DNA of 64,000 nucleotides from Flexivirga meconopsidis (GTDB taxonomy: Bacteria > Actinomycetota > Actinomycetes > Actinomycetales > Dermatophilaceae): assembly GCF_026162425.1 (NCBI RefSeq), contig NZ_JAOBQJ010000002.1:558001-622000 (forward strand). Reading direction: 5' to 3'. The position numbers were made by a program, and so were the translations under genes. The notes beneath the pieces are model-generated. The model saw only the letters and a list, made by a program, of their open reading frames with translations, did no database searches and had not been told where the DNA came from. Shown one piece after another: positions 25,877-34,794 of this stretch; positions within the stretch are counted from its first letter, which is position 1; each line of letters starts with the position of its first letter.

Positions 25877-27673
25877 GTGACCGAAGCTCCCTCCCCCGCC
25901 CATCTCGAAGAACGCCGCCGCGGGCGGCGTCGCCGTTACGAGGCCGACCACCCGCACTACAAGTGGGTGGCGCTTTCCAACACCACACTCGGCGTGCTGA
26001 TGGCGACGATCAACTCCTCGATCGTGATCATCTCGCTGCCGGCGATCTTCCGCGGGATCGACCTCGACCCACTCGGCGCCGGCAACATCAGCTACCTGCT
26101 CTGGACGCTGATGGGCTACCTGGTCGTCTCGGCGGTGCTGGTGGTCGCGCTCGGTCGGCTCGGCGACATGTTCGGGCGGGTGAAGATCTACAACCTCGGC
26201 TTCGTCGTCTTCACCATCGCGTCCATCCTGCTCTCGCTCGACCCGTGGGGCGGCGGCTCCGGCGCGCTCTGGATCATCATCGGGCGCATCGTCCAGGGGG
26301 TCGGCGGCGCGATGCTAATGGCCAACTCGACCGCGATCCTCACGGACGCATTCCCCTCCACCCAGCGCGGGATGGCGCTCGGCATCAACCAGGTCGCGGC
26401 CATCGCCGGATCGTTCCTCGGCCTGATCATCGGCGGCATCCTGTCCGAATGGCACTGGCGCGCGGTCTTCTGGGTGAGCGTGCCGATCGGGCTGCTCGGC
26501 ACGATCTGGTCCTACAAATCACTCCACGAGCTCGGCAGCACCCGCCGCGGCCGCCTCGACCTACCGGGCAACCTCACCTTCGCCGTCGGCGTGACCGCGA
26601 TCCTGGTCGCGATCACCTACGGCATCCAGCCGTATGGCGGCCACACGATGGGCTGGACCAACCCGTGGGTGCTGGCCGGGCTCATCGGCGGCGCGCTCGT
26701 GCTGGTGGCGTTCTGCATCATCGAGGCGCGGGTGGCGGACCCGATGTTCTCGATGGGGCTGTTCCGCATCAAGGCGTTCAGCGCGGGCAACTTCGCCGGG
26801 CTGCTCGCCTCGATAGGCCGCGGCGGCATGCAGTTCATGCTGATCATCTGGTTGCAGGGCATCTGGCTGCCGCTGCGCGGTTATGACTACGAGTCGACCC
26901 CGCTGTGGGCCGGAATCTTCCTGCTACCGCTGACGATCGGCTTCCTGATCGCGGGCCCGGTGTCGGGATACCTGTCCGACCGGTTCGGCGCTCGCGCGTT
27001 TGCCAGCGGCGGCTTGCTGCTCAATGCCGCGACCTTCGTCGGCCTGTTGTTGATCCCCGTCGACTTCGACTACTGGATCTTCGCGCTGCTGCTCTTGCTC
27101 AACGGCGTCGGCTCGGGCATGTTCTCGGCACCGAACACCACCGCGATCATGAACTCGGTGCCGGCCCATCAGCGTGGCGCGGCCTCCGGCATGCGGGCGA
27201 CCTTCTTCAACGCCGGCACCTCCCTGTCGATCGGCATCTTCTTCTCGCTGATGATCGTCGGGCTGTCGCAGCACCTGCCGGACGCGATGCGCAGCGGCCT
27301 CACCGCCCAGCACGTCTCCCCCGGCGTCGCCGACCAGGTGGCGGCGCTGCCGCCGGTCGGGTCGATGTTCGCCGCGTTCCTCGGGTTCAACCCGATCCAG
27401 TCGCTGCTGGAGCCGACGGGCGCGCTGCAGCACCTCCCGGCGGGCAACGTGCACACGCTGACCGGCAAGGAGTTCTTCCCGCACCTGCTGTCCGGGCCGT
27501 TCCACGACGGGCTGATCGTGGTGTTCGGCGCGGCCGCGGCGATGATGGTGGTGGCCGCAGTCGCGAGCCTGATGCGCGGCAGCAAGTACGTGCACGACGA
27601 CTCGGCCGACCGGGCGCAGGCAGCCGGCGGATCCGACCAGGAGCACTCAGCGGACGTTGCGGTTACCCGGTGA
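25877..27673 (+). CDS. DHA2-family (14-TM) MFS drug efflux transporter
   Basis: A 598-aa major facilitator protein of the EmrB/QacA type with about 14 membrane segments. Landmarks are LMATINSSIVIISLPAI (motif D1), GRLGDMFGRVKIYNLG (motif A), IGRIVQGVGGAMLMANS (motif B) and GINQVAAIAGSFLGLIIGG (motif C, antiporter). It should export amphipathic drugs or metabolites in exchange for protons. A basic N-terminal tail and a hydrophilic C-terminal tail are cytoplasmic. GTG start; a palindromic operator lies upstream. Confidence 0.92.
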   Translation: MTEAPSPAHLEERRRGRRRRYEADHPHYKWVALSNTTLGVLMATINSSIVIISLPAIFRGIDLDPLGAGNISYLLWTLMGYLVVSAVLVVALGRLGDMFGRVKIYNLGFVVFTIASILLSLDPWGGGSGALWIIIGRIVQGVGGAMLMANSTAILTDAFPSTQRGMALGINQVAAIAGSFLGLIIGGILSEWHWRAVFWVSVPIGLLGTIWSYKSLHELGSTRRGRLDLPGNLTFAVGVTAILVAITYGIQPYGGHTMGWTNPWVLAGLIGGALVLVAFCIIEARVADPMFSMGLFRIKAFSAGNFAGLLASIGRGGMQFMLIIWLQGIWLPLRGYDYESTPLWAGIFLLPLTIGFLIAGPVSGYLSDRFGARAFASGGLLLNAATFVGLLLIPVDFDYWIFALLLLLNGVGSGMFSAPNTTAIMNSVPAHQRGAASGMRATFFNAGTSLSIGIFFSLMIVGLSQHLPDAMRSGLTAQHVSPGVADQVAALPPVGSMFAAFLGFNPIQSLLEPTGALQHLPAGNVHTLTGKEFFPHLLSGPFHDGLIVVFGAAAAMMVVAAVASLMRGSKYVHDDSADRAQAAGGSDQEHSADVAVTR

Positions 27674-27683
27674 CAATCCGCAG

Positions 27684-28667
27684 GTGACCTCCCTCGCCCC
27701 GGCACCGCTGCAGACCTCGAGCTGGCTGACCGCCTGGCGGTTCGACGCCGTGGGAGTGGTCCTCGCCCTGGCGCTGCTCGTGCCGTATGTCGTGCTCTGG
27801 GTGCGCGCCCGAGCGCGCGGGGTGAGCTGGCCGTGGTGGCGCGCTGCGTCATACGTCGTGCTGGGGGTGGGCACGCTGGTCTACGTCACGTGCGGGCCGG
27901 TGGGCGTCTACCGCAGCACGCTGATGTGGATGTTCGCCGCCCAGGTCGCGGCCGTTGGCACCGTGATTCCGGTCGGGCTCGCGATCGGCGACCCACTGCG
28001 GCTGATCGACGCCGCGACTGGTTCGTCGCGCACGCTCGCGCACCGCATGGCGCACTCCCGGGTCGCACGGGTGCTCACCTTCCCGGCGGTGAGTTGTCTG
28101 CTCGACATCGGCGGCATCCTCGCGGTCTTCCTCTCCCCGTATGGCGAAAAGGCAGCGCGCTCAACGCTTGTCGGCACGCTGCTCCTGCTGCAGCTACTCG
28201 TGGTCGGGCTCCTCTTCGTGATGCCGACCCTGGCCGATGATCTCCTCCCGGACTGGGCGACGCCGCCCGTGCGGACCTTCCTGGCGTTCTTCGACGGACT
28301 GGCCGACGCGATCCCGGGGATCTTGGTGATGACGGCGCATTCCCTTCTGCTGCCTGGGTTTCCGGGGTTCGCGACGTCCGCGAACGCGGTACGCGGCGGA
28401 TTGAGTCACGGCCTGGACCAGAAGTACGCCGGCGGAGCGTTGTTGGTGGTGGCCGAGACGATCGGCATTCCGATGCTCGCCGCCGTCTTCGCCGAGTGGA
28501 TGCGCTCGGATCGGGCGGAGGCCGCCGTCACCGATGCCCGGCTGGACGACCTGGAGGCGCGCCGCCGTGCGCAGGCGCCGGACGCGGTCGGGACCGAGCC
28601 CGATCAGCCGTGGTGGTTGACTGATCCGCGACTGGCCGACCGGTTCGGACGGCACGACGACTCCTGA
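27684..28667 (+). CDS. CtaG-like cytochrome c oxidase assembly membrane protein
   Basis: A 327-aa polytopic protein of the caa3-type CtaG family (7-9 hydrophobic segments). Typical segments are VTCGPVGVYRSTLMWMFAAQ, VIPVGLAIGDPLRL and QKYAGGALLVVAETIGIPML. Members help insert copper into haem-copper oxidase; some actinobacterial homologues are fused or linked to CopD. No oxidase gene is adjacent, so the role is inferred from family. It starts 10 bases after the efflux-pump stop. GTG at 27684 is preferred over an upstream in-frame codon. Confidence 0.75.
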   Translation: MTSLAPAPLQTSSWLTAWRFDAVGVVLALALLVPYVVLWVRARARGVSWPWWRAASYVVLGVGTLVYVTCGPVGVYRSTLMWMFAAQVAAVGTVIPVGLAIGDPLRLIDAATGSSRTLAHRMAHSRVARVLTFPAVSCLLDIGGILAVFLSPYGEKAARSTLVGTLLLLQLLVVGLLFVMPTLADDLLPDWATPPVRTFLAFFDGLADAIPGILVMTAHSLLLPGFPGFATSANAVRGGLSHGLDQKYAGGALLVVAETIGIPMLAAVFAEWMRSDRAEAAVTDARLDDLEARRRAQAPDAVGTEPDQPWWLTDPRLADRFGRHDDS

Positions 28668-28677
28668 GAGGCGCGCG

Positions 28678-29343
28678 ATGACCGACCACGCTGCTGACGG
28701 CCTCTTGCGCCTGTGGCTCGAAGACGTGAAAGCCGTTGCTCCGGAGGCCGATCCGACGTTCGCGGCCTCGGTCGGGGACGGTCTCGTCGCCCGGTGGTCG
28801 CAGCCCCATCGCCGCTATCACACGCTGCAGCACCTGACCGAGATGTTCGCGGCGTTCGAGCAACTGGCCGGCCCGGCCGGGCTCGACGCCCGCGAACGCG
28901 CCGTCATACGCATTGGAGCGTGGCTGCACGACGCGGTGTATGACGTGCAGGCACCGCCCGGCGACACCGAGCGGGCGAGTGCCGCTCTCGGCCGGGAGAT
29001 GTTGTCCGCCCTGGGCGTTCCCGGCGCCGACATCGACGAGGTCGAGGCGTTGATACTGATGACGATCGACCACGGCGACACCGCGGCAACCCCGGCCGGC
29101 GGCGTCTTCCACGACGCCGACCTATGGATCCTCGCCGCCCCGGCCGACCGGTTCGACGAATATTGCGAACAGGTCCGGCAGGAGTACGCCGAGGTGCCGG
29201 AAGACAGGTATTCACAGGCGCGTTCGCGAATCCTGGGTGACCTCGTCGACCGCGAGAACGTCTACCGGACAGTGACTGCGCGGACGGCGTGGACCGAGCG
29301 CGCACGGGCCAACGTCCGGCGCGAGATCGCCCGCCTGACCTGA
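28678..29343 (+). CDS. HD-superfamily metal-dependent hydrolase
   Basis: The 221-aa protein contains RRYHTLQHLTEM and WLHDAVYD, the His and His-Asp pairs of the COG4339-type HD family, plus LILMTIDHG and FHDADLWIL. These are predicted metal-dependent phosphohydrolases of unknown substrate. GAGAGGCG lies before the ATG. It follows the CtaG-like gene by 10 bases and converges on the lipoprotein gene. Confidence 0.8.
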   Translation: MTDHAADGLLRLWLEDVKAVAPEADPTFAASVGDGLVARWSQPHRRYHTLQHLTEMFAAFEQLAGPAGLDARERAVIRIGAWLHDAVYDVQAPPGDTERASAALGREMLSALGVPGADIDEVEALILMTIDHGDTAATPAGGVFHDADLWILAAPADRFDEYCEQVRQEYAEVPEDRYSQARSRILGDLVDRENVYRTVTARTAWTERARANVRREIARLT

Positions 29344-29349
29344 CTTGCG

Positions 29350-30426
29350 CTACTTGCCGGCCGGAATGACCCAGTTTGCGTCGGCGCCCAACACCGACGA
29401 CTTGCCGGAGTCCGGGATCGACAGCAGGACGGCCAACGCCAACCTGCGCGTCACAACCGATTTGAGCTTGCCGTCGTCACCCTCCACAGCGGCCGCATCG
29501 GACTGCAGTCCTACCAGGCCGCCGTCCACCCGCTCGACGTCGATCGAACAGTCGAGGGCGAGCACGCCGAGCGTGACCGTGCCGGCCCGCACCACCCTCA
29601 GGGCCGGTGTGCCGACAGTGATCGCGGTGTCGGCACTGGTGCCGATCGGACTGCCCCAGGGCCGGCAGGTGGGGGACGCGATGTAGTCTCCTGCGCCGTC
29701 AGCCTTGATGAGCTTGCGCAGCTCGGTAATCGGTCCCGGGTTCTGCACGGTGCCAGCATCGCCGACGTCGACCGCGCGGACGACGGCCGGCACGACATTG
29801 GCGGCCGCCTGCCGCTGCGCCGCAGTGAGACGGGTCGGCGGAGTGCCCTGTGGTGGCAACTTCGCAGCGTCCACACCGGTGATGGTCACCGCGTGCCGCC
29901 AGCCCGCAGGGGTGCGAACCCAGGACATCGCGGTCCGCTTCGCTGACTCGCCGGCGCTCGGCGACGCACTGGACAACCCGCCGCTCCACCGTCCGACCGT
30001 CAACACCCACGAAGACTGACCGTCCGCGCTCCCGGTAGTGCTGCCGTACACCGCGTCGAGCCCGAAGGTGGAAGCGGACGGCTTTTCCGACCGTTTGGTC
30101 AGTCGCGCGTCCTTGGTGTCATAGAGGTCGGTGGCCAGGACTTGCTCGGAATCCACCTGCTGCCAGGCCTTTTCGTCATATGGCGGGTTGAGCGCTCGCG
30201 CGATCGCGCGCTGATTGTCGCGGTCGTAGGAGGCAACGATTGCCTTCGCCTCCGCCATGCTCACGGCGGCCGGAGCCGCGGACGTCGCTGAGCGCGGTGT
30301 GCCGGTGCTCGTCGTCGCTCCGCTCGCGGTGGATCCGCTGCAGCCGGACACGGTGAGCCCGGCCGCCGCGCAGATCGCTGCCGCGGCCACGCCCGGCGTC
30401 TTGTTGGTCAGACCTCGAAATCGCAT
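29350..30426 (-). CDS. Putative lipoprotein of unknown function
   Basis: A 358-aa secreted lipoprotein with a signal peptide and lipobox LTVSGC (cysteine about residue 29), then a Ser/Thr/Ala-rich tether. The mature part has no motif I recognise. It contains two conserved-looking aromatic segments, SSWVLTVGRWSGGL and TPAGWRHAVTITGV, as in actinobacterial DUF8094-like secreted proteins; that family link is tentative. It is probably attached to the outer face of the membrane. Confidence 0.7.
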   Translation of the reverse strand: MRFRGLTNKTPGVAAAAICAAAGLTVSGCSGSTASGATTSTGTPRSATSAAPAAVSMAEAKAIVASYDRDNQRAIARALNPPYDEKAWQQVDSEQVLATDLYDTKDARLTKRSEKPSASTFGLDAVYGSTTGSADGQSSWVLTVGRWSGGLSSASPSAGESAKRTAMSWVRTPAGWRHAVTITGVDAAKLPPQGTPPTRLTAAQRQAAANVVPAVVRAVDVGDAGTVQNPGPITELRKLIKADGAGDYIASPTCRPWGSPIGTSADTAITVGTPALRVVRAGTVTLGVLALDCSIDVERVDGGLVGLQSDAAAVEGDDGKLKSVVTRRLALAVLLSIPDSGKSSVLGADANWVIPAGK

Positions 30427-30513
30427 GTGGGAGACCGTGGCACGGACCGCCCCATCGCCGCAGAAGTTATCCACAGGGGTACTTCTGCGCACCGACTGCT
30501 CAGCCGGCTCCCC

Positions 30514-32187
30514 TCAGTCCTCTCGCGGACCGACCCGCACCTCGGCCACCCGGCGCAACTTCGGATTGTCGTACTCCTCGCCGACGACCTCGCCCGAATC
30601 CCAGGTGAGTAGAAGGGAATCGCCAGACACTTCGAGGGTGGCGAGGTTGTTGTCGAACCACGGACCATGCGTGATCGACCAGTCGTAGGGCGGGTTCGGC
30701 ACCTTGCGCATGCGGCTGACGAGCGCTCGCATCGGCCGCGCGAGACCGCGGGCGACTCCGCCCTGGAGGGCTCGCACATGGACCGGTAGCGGGTTGCGGA
30801 TCGGCGAACAGACCGCCTGTGCCACCACTGACGTCATCCCGGGCACGTCCCTGTCGAGCTCGGTGACGTAGGAGTTGTGCACGTCGCCGGACAGGAAGGT
30901 GATCGTCCCGGGCGCCTTCCCGCGCTCACCGCGCGCGACCGACACCACCGCACCGATCAGCTGCCGGAACGACTTCTCGAAAGCGGCCCAGTGTTCGAGA
31001 TCGACCGCCTGGCGCACCTTTTCGCCGAATCGGCCGACCCGCTCACCCCACGCACCCTCGGCCATCGCCTCGTTGAGCGACTCCAGGTCGTGGATGCCCG
31101 GCGGCAGCAACACCGGCAGCGACGTGCCGATCAGCAGGTGCTCGATGTCACCGCGCAGCTGGCCGTCGAGCCACTGCCACTCGTTGTCGTCGAGCATGGC
31201 CCGGCGATCGGGCTCGAGCACACGCGCGGCCCGCGAGTCGATGACGATCAGCTTGGCCTGGTCGAGGTCCCGGGCGTAACTGAAGCGGTAGCTGGTCGGG
31301 TCCTTGTCCACCCGCTCGGCGAAGCTGTCGAGCAGCTCCGTGGCGTCATACTCCCCCGGGCCTTCGTATGACGAAATCGCCTGCCAGATGGGGTCTTTCG
31401 CCAGCTCATCCGGCGACAGGTTGCCGGCATGCTGGTAGACCCAATAGGACGCGAGGGCGCCGACGATGCGCTCGTGCCACCACGGCACGGCGTTCATCTC
31501 CTCGTGCCAGGTCAGCGAGGTGTTCCAGTCATCGCGCACGTCGTGGTCGTCGAAGATCATCGCGCTCGGCAGCGTCGACAACAGCCACCGGTTGGCGGGG
31601 TCGCTCCACGCGAGGTGGTAGAGGTGGGCGTACTCGACGAAGTCCTTCAGCTCCTCGCCCGGAGGCTCCTCGAGGCCGCGCCGCTTCTCGATGAAGTCCT
31701 GCATCGCCGGCGACGTCTCGTCGGCATACACCTGATCGCCGAGGAAGAGCACCAGGTCCGGCCAATGCCGTTGCGAATCAGGGTTATTCGCCATGTCATA
31801 GGCGTAGGCGCGCATCGCGTCCACGCCGTGCGTGCGGTTGCCCTCCGCGTTGTGCGGCACGCTGGTGCGGCATGACCCGAACGCCATGCGCAACGGCTTG
31901 GCCGGGTCGAGGGTGGCGACCCGACTCGGCGGGAACGGCGAATCAGCGGGCGGCCAGACCTGCGCACCGCCCAGCCGCACCTGGTAGTCGGAGACGCTGC
32001 CCGGCGCGAGCCCGTCGACGATCACCAGCGCGTAGTGCTTGCCGTGCGCGGAGAAGGTCGGGGCGAGCCAGCTGGCCTGCCCGATCGACACGGTGACGTC
32101 GGTGGCCTCGGAGGTCTCGACCCAGATCGTCGCGGAGGTCTCGTCGACATAGCGGACGAGCGGACCGAGCAGAAGTTCGGCAGTCAT
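30514..32187 (-). CDS. PhoD-like metallophosphatase
   Basis: The 557-aa protein has an N-terminal fibronectin-like strand region (SATIWVETSEATDVTVSIG) and a PhoD-type metallophosphoesterase core: MAFGSCRTS, LVLFLGDQVYADE, MIFDDHDVRDDWN and TFLSGDVHNSYV. Family members hydrolyse phosphodiesters or phosphomonoesters using Ca and Fe. Unlike classical secreted PhoD it has no Tat signal, so it is probably cytoplasmic. The ATG chosen gives the homologous start MTAELLLGPLVRY. Confidence 0.86.
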   Translation of the reverse strand: MTAELLLGPLVRYVDETSATIWVETSEATDVTVSIGQASWLAPTFSAHGKHYALVIVDGLAPGSVSDYQVRLGGAQVWPPADSPFPPSRVATLDPAKPLRMAFGSCRTSVPHNAEGNRTHGVDAMRAYAYDMANNPDSQRHWPDLVLFLGDQVYADETSPAMQDFIEKRRGLEEPPGEELKDFVEYAHLYHLAWSDPANRWLLSTLPSAMIFDDHDVRDDWNTSLTWHEEMNAVPWWHERIVGALASYWVYQHAGNLSPDELAKDPIWQAISSYEGPGEYDATELLDSFAERVDKDPTSYRFSYARDLDQAKLIVIDSRAARVLEPDRRAMLDDNEWQWLDGQLRGDIEHLLIGTSLPVLLPPGIHDLESLNEAMAEGAWGERVGRFGEKVRQAVDLEHWAAFEKSFRQLIGAVVSVARGERGKAPGTITFLSGDVHNSYVTELDRDVPGMTSVVAQAVCSPIRNPLPVHVRALQGGVARGLARPMRALVSRMRKVPNPPYDWSITHGPWFDNNLATLEVSGDSLLLTWDSGEVVGEEYDNPKLRRVAEVRVGPRED

Positions 32188-32303
32188 CACGTCATTGTCT
32201 CCCGACCGACCGACCGGCCGTCCAGCAGGTTGCTGAGCGTCGCCTGTGCGTCCGCTGCCCGTGTCGGGTTGCAACCGGGGCCGCCCGGCAGCGACTGCTC
32301 GCG

Positions 32304-33245
32304 TCAGCCGCGCTTGCGCCGGCGGCTGCGCACCACGACGTATGCCGTGGGCGTCACTCCGTTGTAACGGATCACCCGCTCACCCACCACCTTCAACCCG
32401 CGCGCGCGGGCGACGGCGTCGGCGAAGACCCGCTTGTCGTCGGTGAGCAGCACGCACCTGCCGTCAGCGGTCAGCAGCCGCTCCAGCTCGCGCAGGATGG
32501 CCGGGTAGAGCGTGCGGTTGAGGTCGTTGCTGCCGATGCGTTTGCCGAACGGCAGGTCGCTCACCACCCGGTCCACGCAATCGCCGTCGAGCGGCAGGTG
32601 CGCGGCGTCGGCCTTCAGCACCTCGACCGCGTCGCCAAGGCCGAGCCCAGCAACGTTGCGCCGCGCGGTCGCCACCGACTCGGCATCGCTGTCGGCGCTG
32701 ACCGCCGGGCCGCCCCGCTGCAGCGCGTCGACGATCGCCACCGTGCCGACGCCGCCGCACGGATCAAGCAGCAGGTCGCCGCGACGCAGCTTGGCCAGCC
32801 GCAGCAAGCCGGCGGCCACCGGCCCCGGTGTCGTCGCAGGCAGTCGTGCCAACCGGGCCACTCTGCGGGACCAGTGCAGCGGACCGAGGTCGACCCGGCC
32901 GGCGTCGAGGTCGATGTTGAGCTGCCAATCCCCCGGAGCGTTCGGCCAGCCGCGGGCGCTGATCGCGTCGATCCACTGCGAGCGGGTGTCCGGGTCGGCC
33001 GACTGCACCCGGAACGCCGGCTGCGTCATACCGATCACGGCGGCTGCCTGTTGCAGGCTGACATCCTCGGTGCCCTCGACACTCACCCGCTCGATCATCG
33101 GGCTCAGCCAGTCCGGCTCGATCGGTCGGTCCGCGCCGATCAGGCCAGGGCCGAGGCCGGCCGTCGTGATCTGGTGCTGATCGGCCAAGTCACCCCGCAC
33201 GAGATCCTCCAGGCCGACCGGGCAGGACAACAGCAATCGGGGCAT
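32304..33245 (-). CDS. THUMP/Trm14-like RNA guanine-N2 methyltransferase
   Basis: A 313-aa Rossmann methyltransferase. The SAM-binding motif is LLLDPCGGVGTVAIVDA, followed by the acidic SADSDAES and the catalytic SDLPFGKRIG, the D/N-L-P-F-G form seen in Trm14/RlmL-type m2G enzymes. A degenerate THUMP-like N-terminal half precedes it. Target RNA is unknown; tRNA is likely. It lies 38 bases downstream of the flavoprotein gene on the same strand. Confidence 0.78.
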   Translation of the reverse strand: MPRLLLSCPVGLEDLVRGDLADQHQITTAGLGPGLIGADRPIEPDWLSPMIERVSVEGTEDVSLQQAAAVIGMTQPAFRVQSADPDTRSQWIDAISARGWPNAPGDWQLNIDLDAGRVDLGPLHWSRRVARLARLPATTPGPVAAGLLRLAKLRRGDLLLDPCGGVGTVAIVDALQRGGPAVSADSDAESVATARRNVAGLGLGDAVEVLKADAAHLPLDGDCVDRVVSDLPFGKRIGSNDLNRTLYPAILRELERLLTADGRCVLLTDDKRVFADAVARARGLKVVGERVIRYNGVTPTAYVVVRSRRRKRG

Positions 33246-33283
33246 CCCGCGAGCGTACTCAGGGAGGCGTGCCGCCTGGCCCG

Positions 33284-34687
33284 TCACGAGTCGAACCCCA
33301 GCCCCAAACGGTCCAGCGTGCGCAACCACAGGTTGCGGCGTCCCTCATGTTCGTCGGCCCTGGCGAGCGACCAGCGGGTCAGCGCAATTCCGATGAACGC
33401 CAACGGTTCCGGTGGGAACGGCAGCGGCTTGGTGCGCACCAACGGATTGCGGGTGCGTTCGGTGTCCCGGCCGTCGAGCAGGTCGAGCATCACCGCCGCG
33501 CCGAAGCGGGTCGCGCCGACGCCCAGTCCCGTGTAGCCGAGCCCATAAGCGACCCGGCCGTCGAGCGCGGTGCCGAAGAACGGGCAGAACCGGGTGCAGG
33601 TGTCGATCGCACCGCCCCACCGGTGGGTGAAGCCGATGCCGGCCAGTTGCGGAAAGGTCTGGTCGAAATGCTCGACGAGTTTGCCGAACGTCGCCGGTCG
33701 GTCGTCGTATGCCGCGTCGAGCCGCCGCCCGAAGTGGTACACCGCGTCGTAACCGCCCCAAAGGATCCGGTTGTCGGGGGTCAGGCGGTAGTAGTGGAAC
33801 TGGTTGCCCGAGTCGCCGAAACCTTGACGGTTCCGCCAGCCGATCGCCTCCAGTTGCGCGGCAGTCAGCGGTTCGGTGACCAGGACGTGGTCGTACACCG
33901 GGACACAGAAGAGACGGAGCCGGCGCAGGAGCGGCGCAAAAGCGTTGGTGCCCAAGACAACTCGTGCAGCACGCACGACACCGGTGTCGGTGGTGAGCTC
34001 GACCTTCCCGGTCACCGACCGAAGCGCACGCACTGGAGTGCCCTCGACGATGCGCACGCCCAGCCGCTCCGCGACCTCGGCGAGACCCCACGCCAGCCGA
34101 GCGGGGTCGATCATGGCTACGCCCTTGGTGTCCCACAACCCGCCGAGGAAGGTCGGTGAGCGCAACTCGTTGCGCACCCCGTCCTGGTCCAGGAGTCGGT
34201 CATGCGGGCCGAGCTTCGTGGCGTGCACCCGCAGTGCCTCCAGCTGATAGGACTCGGTGGCCACGTCGACCTCACCGGTGCGCTCGAAGGCGCAGTCGAT
34301 GCCGTACCGCGCAACCGTCGCCTCGATCTCGTCGAGGTTGCGCACACCCAGCCGATCGAGTTCGGCCTGCGCCGACTCACCGAACCGGCTGACGCCGTTG
34401 TCGTAGCCGTGGGTGAGGCTCGCAGCGCAAAAGCCGCCGTTGCGACCCGATGCCGCCCACGCGAGGCGGCCGCCCTCGACCAGCACCACGTCACGCTGCG
34501 GGTCAGCCTCCTTCGCCAGCACCGCCGTCCACAGGCCGCTGAATCCCCCTCCCACGATTGCGAGTTCGCAGTCGAGGTCACCATCCAGACGAGGCCGTGG
34601 AGCCGGTCGGTGATCCGTGTCGAGCCAGAACGAAGTGCGACGAGCCTGCTCGATGCGTGCGGCAGCACTGCCGGCCAGATGGTCCAT
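33284..34687 (-). CDS. FAD-dependent amine oxidoreductase (DAO/PuuB-like)
   Basis: A 467-aa flavoprotein of the D-amino-acid-oxidase superfamily. It has ELAIVGGGFSGLWTAVLAKE (dinucleotide-binding fold, about residue 41), the ASGRNGGF motif that contacts FAD, and the C-terminal GLGYTGLGVGATRFGA. Overall organisation resembles gamma-glutamylputrescine oxidoreductase (PuuB) and related amine oxidases. It should oxidise an amine or N-substituted amino acid in the cytoplasm. No polyamine genes adjoin it. Confidence 0.86.
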   Translation of the reverse strand: MDHLAGSAAARIEQARRTSFWLDTDHRPAPRPRLDGDLDCELAIVGGGFSGLWTAVLAKEADPQRDVVLVEGGRLAWAASGRNGGFCAASLTHGYDNGVSRFGESAQAELDRLGVRNLDEIEATVARYGIDCAFERTGEVDVATESYQLEALRVHATKLGPHDRLLDQDGVRNELRSPTFLGGLWDTKGVAMIDPARLAWGLAEVAERLGVRIVEGTPVRALRSVTGKVELTTDTGVVRAARVVLGTNAFAPLLRRLRLFCVPVYDHVLVTEPLTAAQLEAIGWRNRQGFGDSGNQFHYYRLTPDNRILWGGYDAVYHFGRRLDAAYDDRPATFGKLVEHFDQTFPQLAGIGFTHRWGGAIDTCTRFCPFFGTALDGRVAYGLGYTGLGVGATRFGAAVMLDLLDGRDTERTRNPLVRTKPLPFPPEPLAFIGIALTRWSLARADEHEGRRNLWLRTLDRLGLGFDS

Positions 34688-34738
34688 GACACAGCACGCT
34701 ACGCCGGCGCTGCAGACCGAGCCGCGCCCGCCACGAGC

Positions 34739-34777
34739 GAGCGGCCCGCCACCCCGTGACGGGATGGCGGGCCGCTC
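34739..34777. terminator. Intrinsic hairpin downstream of pnp
   Basis: GAGCGGCCCGCCA pairs with TGGCGGGCCGCTC (13 bp, perfect), enclosing a second small stem CCCGTGACGGG. It lies 18 bases past the pnp stop. T-tracts are weak, as is common in actinobacteria. Confidence 0.75.
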
Positions 34778-34794
34778 GATGTGAGTGCCGTTAG